Position numbers and translations under genes: made by a program | The notes under the pieces: model-generated | The model's database searches: none | What the model was told of the DNA's origin: nothing | Seen by the model: only the letters and a program-made list of their open reading frames with translations | Part shown: positions 5,448 to 9,431 of the stretch, one piece after another | Numbering within the stretch: the stretch's first letter is position 1 | Layout of the letters: every line of letters starts with the position of its first letter | Origin: Desulfuromonadaceae bacterium | GTDB taxonomy: Bacteria; Desulfobacterota; Desulfuromonadia; Desulfuromonadales; SZUA-401 | Direction of reading: 5' to 3' | Assembly: GCA_003246035.1 (NCBI GenBank) | Contig: QKBP01000115.1 | Span: 1-9,431 of the forward strand | Length of the DNA: 9,431 bases

Positions 5448-6431
5448 TTATTCCAGGCGATTCGCCACCGTGATCCACTCGCCGTTTGCTCCCCGGAGCA
5501 CGGCCTGCACACCAGCGGACACCAGAGCCTGCTCCGTCAGTTCCAGTTTCCCCGCCCCCCCGGGCAAATCGATCACATAGCGAGGGAGCGTCAGAGCGCT
5601 CAGGCGGCGGGAAAGATCACGAACCAGACCGATCCCCTCTTCAATGGGAACCCGAAAATGCCCCGTTCCCCTTGCCACGTCGGGGTGATGCAGGTAATAG
5701 GGGCGAACTCGCAGGCGCAGCAGTCCCCGGAACAAAGACTCCAGAACCGCGACGTCGGCATTGACCCCGCGAAGCAGGACGCTCTGGCTTCCGAGCGGTA
5801 TTCCGGCGTCGGCAAACTGCGCGCAGGTACGGGCAAAGGCTTCGGTCAGTTCGTGCGGGTGGTTGACATGCAGGATGACGTACAACGGCTGAAACCGTCG
5901 CAGCAACGTGAGCAGTTCGGTACTGACCCGCTCGGGAGCGACGACCGGCAGCCGGGTATGCACGCGCAAGGTCTCGACCTGGGGGAGGGACACGAGTCGC
6001 TCCAACAGCTCTTCGAGATTCTCCGGAGCGAGCAGCAGCGGGTCGCCGCCCGTGAGGACGACTTCGCGCACCTGCTTTTGGGACTCCAGGTAGGTAAAGA
6101 GCGCCTCCCGTTCCTCCGGCGATATTTCCTCGAAACTGCTGAACTCCCGCCCCTTGCGAAAGCAGAAACGGCAGGTCGCGGCACAACTCGAACTGGCAAG
6201 CAGCAGGACACGGTCGGGGTACCGATGCACAAGCGCAGGGAGAGGCGAATGCTGGTCTTCCGCAAGGGGATCGTCGAGCAACCCGTCGAACTCCCGCAGC
6301 TCCCTCGGATCAGGCATGAACTGGAGCGCAACTTCCGGGCTGCGCTCGATCAGCCCTTCCAGGTAAGGGGTCAGGCGGGAGGGGTAGCGCCGCTGCAGTT
6401 CGCCTGTGATCGGTTCAGGAGATGGTTTCAT
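5448..6431 (-). CDS. KamA/EpmB-family radical SAM aminomutase-like protein
   Basis: This encodes 327 residues. The radical SAM cluster motif C-x3-C-x2-C is Cys83, Cys87 and Cys90, followed by F-R-K, as in lysine 2,3-aminomutases. T-G-G-D-P-L-L matches the family's SAM-binding GGDP region. P-G-G-A-G-K near the C-terminus gives Lys295 as the probable PLP lysine. Asp251 (P-Y-Y-L-H-H-P-D) and Asp288 (V-I-D-L-P-G-G) match the two Asp that bind the substrate lysine amino group in KamA. The reaction is therefore likely a PLP- and SAM-dependent 1,2-amino shift on a lysine-like substrate. The length is close to EpmB (about 340 residues) and shorter than classical KamA (about 416), but the C-terminal PLP motif is KamA-like. 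No EF-P, EpmA or beta-lysine acetyltransferase gene is in the window, so free lysine or EF-P-linked lysine cannot be chosen. Its ATG overlaps the upstream stop (ATGA, 6428-6431), implying translational coupling. Confidence 0.9.
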   Translation of the reverse strand: MKPSPEPITGELQRRYPSRLTPYLEGLIERSPEVALQFMPDPRELREFDGLLDDPLAEDQHSPLPALVHRYPDRVLLLASSSCAATCRFCFRKGREFSSFEEISPEEREALFTYLESQKQVREVVLTGGDPLLLAPENLEELLERLVSLPQVETLRVHTRLPVVAPERVSTELLTLLRRFQPLYVILHVNHPHELTEAFARTCAQFADAGIPLGSQSVLLRGVNADVAVLESLFRGLLRLRVRPYYLHHPDVARGTGHFRVPIEEGIGLVRDLSRRLSALTLPRYVIDLPGGAGKLELTEQALVSAGVQAVLRGANGEWITVANRLE

Positions 6432-6862
6432 GGCCCCGACTCGGGATGAACCAGAGGCCTGAGGTGGAAGACCAGGTGGGCGGCCAGCAGCAGGAGCAGG
6501 TCACGCCCCAGGGCCTGCCAGGGTGTCGTCCCGATATCGGCACCAAAACAACCGCAGTCCGCCTCGATGCCGCGCACCAGAAGGCTCGCGAGGGCGAGGA
6601 CGAACAGGCCGGTCAGCCCCCCTGCCACCAGGGCCGCGGCACGGACATGCCGGTGCCCGATCAGCAGCCCTCCCGCGAGCATCTCCACCCACGGCAGGAC
6701 GGCGGCCACCAGGTAGTTGACGCTGTAGGGGAGCAGCTGGTACCCCGCGATCAGGCCGGCGAATGCGTGAACGTCCCTCCCCTTCAGAATGCCCGCGAGC
6801 AGGAAGGCACCCCCGAGTCCCAGGCGCGAGAGGTGATAGGTACCGCGCAGGATCCTGTTCAT
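6428..6862 (-). CDS. MauE/DoxX-family redox-associated membrane protein
   Basis: This encodes 144 residues with four predicted membrane segments (about residues 12-28, 48-68, 75-96 and 115-133). Between the third and fourth segments is D-C-G-C-F-G (Cys103 and Cys105), the CxC signature of MauE/DoxX-type proteins thought to handle thiol redox chemistry in the membrane. The ATG at 6862 was chosen because it overlaps the rhodanese stop by four bases (ATGA, 6859-6862), has GGGAGGGG just upstream, and starts directly before the first membrane helix; a longer reading frame would add an Arg/Gly-rich leader read from inside the rhodanese gene. Pairing with a membrane-anchored rhodanese suggests a sulfur-transfer or periplasmic thiol role. 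The precise substrate is unknown. Confidence 0.88.
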   Translation of the reverse strand: MNRILRGTYHLSRLGLGGAFLLAGILKGRDVHAFAGLIAGYQLLPYSVNYLVAAVLPWVEMLAGGLLIGHRHVRAAALVAGGLTGLFVLALASLLVRGIEADCGCFGADIGTTPWQALGRDLLLLLAAHLVFHLRPLVHPESGP

Positions 6863-7374
6863 GGCGCCCCTCCCTCGACGGGGAGATCCGCATCCCGCCA
6901 TTCGGGGAAGCCCCCCTCGAAGATCCGGACCTCGCTGAACCCTTCCTGGATCAACTGTACGGCCAGGTCGTACGAGTCCGGGCAACCATAACCGCTACAG
7001 TAGACCACCAGCACCCGCGACCTCGCTATCCGCGCCGCGAATCCCTCCAGAGCACTCCCGGCATCGGCCAGAGGCAGGCTGATGGCGCCGGGGAGGTGCC
7101 CCTCGCGGAACGCTTCGGGCAATCGGGCATCGACGGCCAGGGCCCCTGCGGCGAGCAGTTCGCGGACCTCGTCGAGCATCACCGGCATCGGGAGGGGGGC
7201 CTCGAGAGTCTCCCCGGTCACCATCCCGCTCCCCGCCCCGGAGAGGACCTGCCGCAATACCGATGCGTTCACGGAGAGTCCCAGCACCACACCGAGGGTT
7301 ACGAGGACCGTGCATTCGAGCAGCAGGCGTCGCCAGGCACCCGGCGGAGGAGGGTTCCAGAACCAGTTATTCAT
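6859..7374 (-). CDS. Membrane-anchored rhodanese-domain protein
   Basis: This encodes 171 residues. Residues about 17-35 form one N-terminal membrane helix, which should place the catalytic domain outside the cytoplasm. The rhodanese domain spans about residues 62-165: V-D-A-R at 81-84, E-G-H-L-P-G-A at 91-97, and the active-site loop with catalytic Cys126 in Y-C-S-G-Y-G-C. Cys131 closes that loop and may form a disulfide with Cys126. The W-R near the end is also typical. Rhodaneses carry sulfur as a Cys persulfide or act in thiol redox chemistry. The ATG at 7374 overlaps the slyX stop (7367-7374); a longer in-frame extension would run through slyX and is unlikely. Its Shine-Dalgarno is poor, so it may be translated by coupling to slyX. 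Confidence 0.9.
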   Translation of the reverse strand: MNNWFWNPPPPGAWRRLLLECTVLVTLGVVLGLSVNASVLRQVLSGAGSGMVTGETLEAPLPMPVMLDEVRELLAAGALAVDARLPEAFREGHLPGAISLPLADAGSALEGFAARIARSRVLVVYCSGYGCPDSYDLAVQLIQEGFSEVRIFEGGFPEWRDADLPVEGGAP

Positions 7375-7558
7375 CCGGCGAAACCCCCGGCTCCGGAGCC
7401 AGCAAAGCCAGCATCTCACGCATGCGGAGGTTGTCCTTTTCCAGCTGCCTGACGCGCCCCCCAAGCTCAATCAGCACCTCGTTCAGCTCGTCGATGGTCC
7501 GCTGCTGGTGGGTGATGCGGATTTCGAGCTCGTTCTGGCGCTCTTCCAGTCTCTCCAT
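7367..7558 (-). CDS. slyX: SlyX family small coiled-coil protein
   Basis: This encodes 63 residues that are almost entirely charged, heptad-patterned helix: an E-x-R-x-x-E-L-E-x-R-x-x-x-Q start, then T-I-D-E-L-N-E-V and R-x-x-x-L-E-K-D-N-x-x-x-R, ending with a Pro-rich tail. This matches the SlyX family (usually 60-75 residues), which are small coiled-coil cytoplasmic proteins of unknown biochemical role. The ATG at 7558 was chosen for the strong GAGGAGGAG ribosome site four bases upstream and the family's usual N-terminus; an upstream Met would add unconserved residues. It is the first gene of a four-gene minus-strand operon in which each gene overlaps the next. Confidence 0.88.
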   Translation of the reverse strand: MERLEERQNELEIRITHQQRTIDELNEVLIELGGRVRQLEKDNLRMREMLALLAPEPGVSPDE

Positions 7559-7567
7559 GATGCTCCT

Positions 7568-7582
7568 CCTCTGTCGCAGAGG
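7568..7582 (-). promoter_or_regulatory. Hairpin next to the slyX ribosome site
   Basis: CCTCTG (7568-7573) and CAGAGG (7577-7582) pair perfectly around a three-base loop. On the minus strand one arm runs directly into the AGGAGG Shine-Dalgarno, so folding could affect translation of slyX and its coupled downstream genes. The stem is short and the effect is an inference. Confidence 0.35.
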
Positions 7583-7583
7583 C

Positions 7584-7612
7584 ATGCTAGCAGATGCCCC
7601 GGGCGTACGCAA
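7584..7612 (-). promoter_or_regulatory. Candidate sigma-70 promoter of the slyX operon
   Basis: On the minus strand, TTGCGT (7607-7612) and TAGCAT (7584-7589) are 17 bases apart, with TGC before the -10 giving an extended -10. The predicted start is near 7577, about 19 bases before the slyX ATG. Confidence 0.45.
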
Positions 7613-7628
7613 TTACCGCTCCCGGGGC
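7596..7628. repeat. 8-bp inverted repeat between the divergent slyX and sco promoters
   Basis: GCCCCGGG (7596-7603) and CCCGGGGC (7621-7628) are perfect complements separated by 17 bases. Each arm itself contains the palindrome CCCGGG. The pair straddles the slyX -35 box and abuts the sco -35 box, where a shared regulator of both operons could bind. Confidence 0.35.
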
Positions 7629-7629
7629 G

Positions 7630-7657
7630 TTGCATATTTTCACCGAATCGGTATGAT
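7630..7657 (+). promoter_or_regulatory. Candidate sigma-70 promoter of the sco-oxidase operon
   Basis: TTGCAT (7630-7635) and TATGAT (7652-7657) are 16 bases apart and match consensus at 4/6 and 5/6 positions. The predicted start near 7664 leaves a 36-base 5' UTR before the ATG at 7700 and rules out a start at 7658. The spacer contains the 11-base dyad ACCGAATCGGT (7642-7652), a candidate operator. Confidence 0.55.
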
Positions 7658-7699
7658 ATGTCGAATGCTAACCCCTCCAAATCGCTCCGGATAACGATC

Positions 7700-8524
7700 A
7701 TGCAAACAGGATTTCGACGTTTCCTGCCGGGCTTGACCGCGGCATGTGCAGCTCTGTTGTTTCTCCCGATGCTTCTGTTTGCCGGCGTCAATTCGTCTGA
7801 ACCAGTGAACTCTCCCGCCCCCGGCGTCGGACTGGACGAGAAGCTCGGCATGCCGATCCCGCTGGACGTCCGCTTCACCGACGCCACCGGAAAGAGCGTC
7901 ACGCTGCGCGAGCTGGTGGACGGCCCGACCTTGATCCTGCCGGTCTACTACCGCTGCCCGAACGTCTGCAACTTTATGCAGGGCGGCGTCGCGGGGGTCC
8001 TCAAGAACGTCGGACGCAAACCCGCCGCCGAGTATCGGGTCATCTCGCTGAGCTTCGACGCCAGCGAAACCACGCGTGACGCCCGCAGGGCGAGTGAACT
8101 CTACCGGGGCCTGGCCGGAAGCGGCTTCCCCGCCGAGGGGTGGCGCTTCCTGACCGGGGACGACCCGGCCATTCACGCCGTTCTCGACGCCGCCGGCTAC
8201 CGATTCATGCGCGAGGGGGTCGACTTCGTCCACCCGGTCACCTCGTTCGTCATCGACCGGGACGGGCACATCATCCGTTACCTGCACGGTGTCCGCCCCC
8301 TCCCCAAGGATCTGACCCTGGCGTTGCTCGAAGCGCAGAGCGGTCGGGTCGGCACCACCATCCGCAAGGTCGTGCAGTACTGCTTCAACTTCGACCCGGA
8401 GCACAAGACCTACGTCTTCAACCTGTTGCGCGTCTCGGCGACGGCGATCATCGCCACGCTCGTCATCTTCCTCGCCTTCCTCGTCTTCGGGGGGAAGAAA
8501 AAATCTAGGGGTTCACGCTCATGA
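7700..8524 (+). CDS. SCO1/SenC/PrrC-family copper chaperone with N- and C-terminal membrane segments
   Basis: This encodes 274 residues. Residues about 12-29 form an N-terminal hydrophobic signal or anchor. The thioredoxin-like SCO domain (about 43-215) carries the copper-binding C-x3-C motif (Cys86 and Cys90 in R-C-P-N-V-C) and the conserved His178 (V-H-P-V-T-S-F). Thus all three copper ligands are present. A second hydrophobic segment (about 245-266) followed by Lys/Arg forms a C-terminal membrane anchor. SCO proteins deliver copper or reduce cysteines for the CuA site of cytochrome c oxidase subunit II, or supply CuB. The ATG at 7700 was chosen since it begins a signal sequence and lies downstream of a good promoter; longer frames begin inside slyX or at the transcription start. 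The Shine-Dalgarno (GGAT) is weak. The stop overlaps the oxidase subunit I start (ATGA, 8521-8524). Confidence 0.94.
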   Translation: MQTGFRRFLPGLTAACAALLFLPMLLFAGVNSSEPVNSPAPGVGLDEKLGMPIPLDVRFTDATGKSVTLRELVDGPTLILPVYYRCPNVCNFMQGGVAGVLKNVGRKPAAEYRVISLSFDASETTRDARRASELYRGLAGSGFPAEGWRFLTGDDPAIHAVLDAAGYRFMREGVDFVHPVTSFVIDRDGHIIRYLHGVRPLPKDLTLALLEAQSGRVGTTIRKVVQYCFNFDPEHKTYVFNLLRVSATAIIATLVIFLAFLVFGGKKKSRGSRS

Positions 8525-9431
8525 ATGACACCATCGCTGCACCTGACACCGCCCGCGGCTTTTTTGCCGAGGCGCATCGGCCGGGGATTCTCGGCTGGAT
8601 CCTCTCCACCGACCACAAGCGCATCGGCCTGCTCTACCTCTGGAGCATCATGTTCTTCTTCTCCGTCGGGGTTCTGCTCGGCATGCTGATCCGCCTCGAG
8701 CTCTTCGCGCCGGGGGAGACGATCATGGGGGCCCAGACCTACAACGCGGTCTTCACCCTCCACGGGGTGATCATGATCTTCCTGTTCATCATCCCGGGGA
8801 TTCCGGCGGCCTTCGGCAACCTGATCATGCCGATCCAGATCGGTGCCCGCGACGTCGCCTTCCCGCGCCTCAACCTGTTCTCCTGGTGGCTCTACATCAG
8901 CGGCGCGCTGCTCGCCCTGACCTCGCTCTTCACCGGCGGCGGCCCCCCCGACACCGGCTGGACCTTCTACGTCCCCTTCGCGGCCCAGACCAGCACCAAC
9001 GTCTCGCTGGCAACCGTCGCGGTCTTCACCCTCGGCTTCTCCTCGATCCTCACCGGCCTCAACTTCGTCACTACCATCCACCGCCTGCGCACCGAGGGGA
9101 TGACCTGGATGCGCATTCCGCTCTTCACCTGGTCGCTCTACGCCACCGCCTGGATCCAGATCCTTGCCACCCCGGTACTCGGCATCACCGTGGCGCTGCT
9201 GTTCGCCGAACGGGTGATCGGCACCGGTCTGTTCGACCCGGCCCAGGGAGGCGACCCGATCATGTTCCAGCACCTGTTCTGGATCTACTCGCACCCGGCG
9301 GTCTACATCATGGTCCTGCCGGGGATGGGGGTGGTCTCCGACATCGTGCCGGTGTTCGCGCGCAAACCGGCCTTCGGCTACAAGGCGATCGTGGTCTCGA
9401 GCCTCGCCATCGCCTTCGCCGGCTCGCTGGT
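8521..9431 (+). CDS. coxA: Haem-copper (cytochrome c-type) oxidase subunit I, A2 subtype (3' end outside window)
   Basis: The first 303 codons of a haem-copper oxidase catalytic subunit, which normally has 12 helices and about 520-600 residues. Seen here: T-D-H-K-R-I-G at 30-36; low-spin haem ligand His81 (F-T-L-H-G); D-channel residues Asn100, Asp111 and Asn118 with the exact spacing of Paracoccus Asn113/Asp124/Asn131; and the CuB ligand His258 with cross-linking Tyr262 (H-P-A-V-Y). Helix VI reads Y-S-H-P-A-V-Y, so the glutamate of A1 enzymes (H-P-E-V-Y) is replaced by Ala260 and the Tyr256-Ser257 pair of A2 enzymes is present. It reduces oxygen to water and pumps protons across the membrane. 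It starts inside the sco stop codon, so the two are cotranslated. Subunit II, expected to carry CuA, is not between sco and this gene; it may follow beyond the right edge. Confidence 0.96.
   Translation, partial: MNDTIAAPDTARGFFAEAHRPGILGWILSTDHKRIGLLYLWSIMFFFSVGVLLGMLIRLELFAPGETIMGAQTYNAVFTLHGVIMIFLFIIPGIPAAFGNLIMPIQIGARDVAFPRLNLFSWWLYISGALLALTSLFTGGGPPDTGWTFYVPFAAQTSTNVSLATVAVFTLGFSSILTGLNFVTTIHRLRTEGMTWMRIPLFTWSLYATAWIQILATPVLGITVALLFAERVIGTGLFDPAQGGDPIMFQHLFWIYSHPAVYIMVLPGMGVVSDIVPVFARKPAFGYKAIVVSSLAIAFAGSL

Noticed and set aside
5121..6449. A 442-codon plus-strand open frame covering the ferredoxin and radical SAM genes
   Set aside because: It crosses a strong bidirectional terminator and is in another frame to the ferredoxin and antisense to the radical SAM gene, both with complete family motifs.
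7082..7699. N-terminal extension of the SCO frame back to 7082
   Set aside because: It would run antisense through slyX and the rhodanese gene and across the predicted promoter. The signal segment begins at the ATG at 7700.
1..9431. CRISPR array, insertion sequence, tRNA or rRNA
   Set aside because: No short regularly spaced direct repeats, transposase frames, terminal inverted repeats or cloverleaf/rRNA-like segments were seen by reading the window.

Overview
The window is GC-rich, gene-dense bacterial DNA with short spacers, overlapping start and stop codons, and strong GC bias at third codon positions. No rRNA, tRNA, insertion sequence or CRISPR array was seen. The mix suggests a delta-proteobacterial lineage such as Desulfuromonadales/Geobacterales: a SCO protein with a C-terminal membrane anchor next to an A2-type oxidase, a clostridial-type 2[4Fe-4S] ferredoxin, a KamA-family radical SAM protein, and FN3-like lipoproteins. 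This placement is an inference from gene content, not from a marker gene.

Layout, left to right. Positions 1-4497 (minus strand) hold a LuxR-type regulator with a degenerate receiver domain, then two exported lipoproteins I cannot assign to a described family. The second lipoprotein gene runs off the left edge and encodes a tandem duplication with a period of about 376 residues. A strong terminator hairpin lies between the two lipoprotein genes and ends four bases before the Shine-Dalgarno of the second. Positions 4498-4767 are a divergent control region. Positions 4768-5383 (plus strand) hold a stand-alone CheY-like receiver and a small ferredoxin, ended by a bidirectional terminator shared with the converging operon. 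Positions 5448-7558 (minus strand) are a tightly overlapping four-gene operon: slyX, a membrane-anchored rhodanese, a MauE/DoxX-type membrane protein with a CGC motif, and a KamA/EpmB-like radical SAM enzyme. Positions 7559-7699 are a second divergent control region. Positions 7700-9431 (plus strand) begin a respiratory operon: a SCO copper chaperone overlapping by four bases with an A2-type haem-copper oxidase subunit I that runs off the right edge.

How the parts may work together. SCO and the oxidase subunit form a clear functional unit, copper delivery and terminal oxygen reduction. The rhodanese and MauE/DoxX proteins look like a membrane sulfur/thiol-redox pair; why SlyX and a KamA-like enzyme share their transcript is unclear. 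The LuxR regulator and two lipoproteins have the layout of a self-contained regulated surface-protein locus and are the least explained part of the window.
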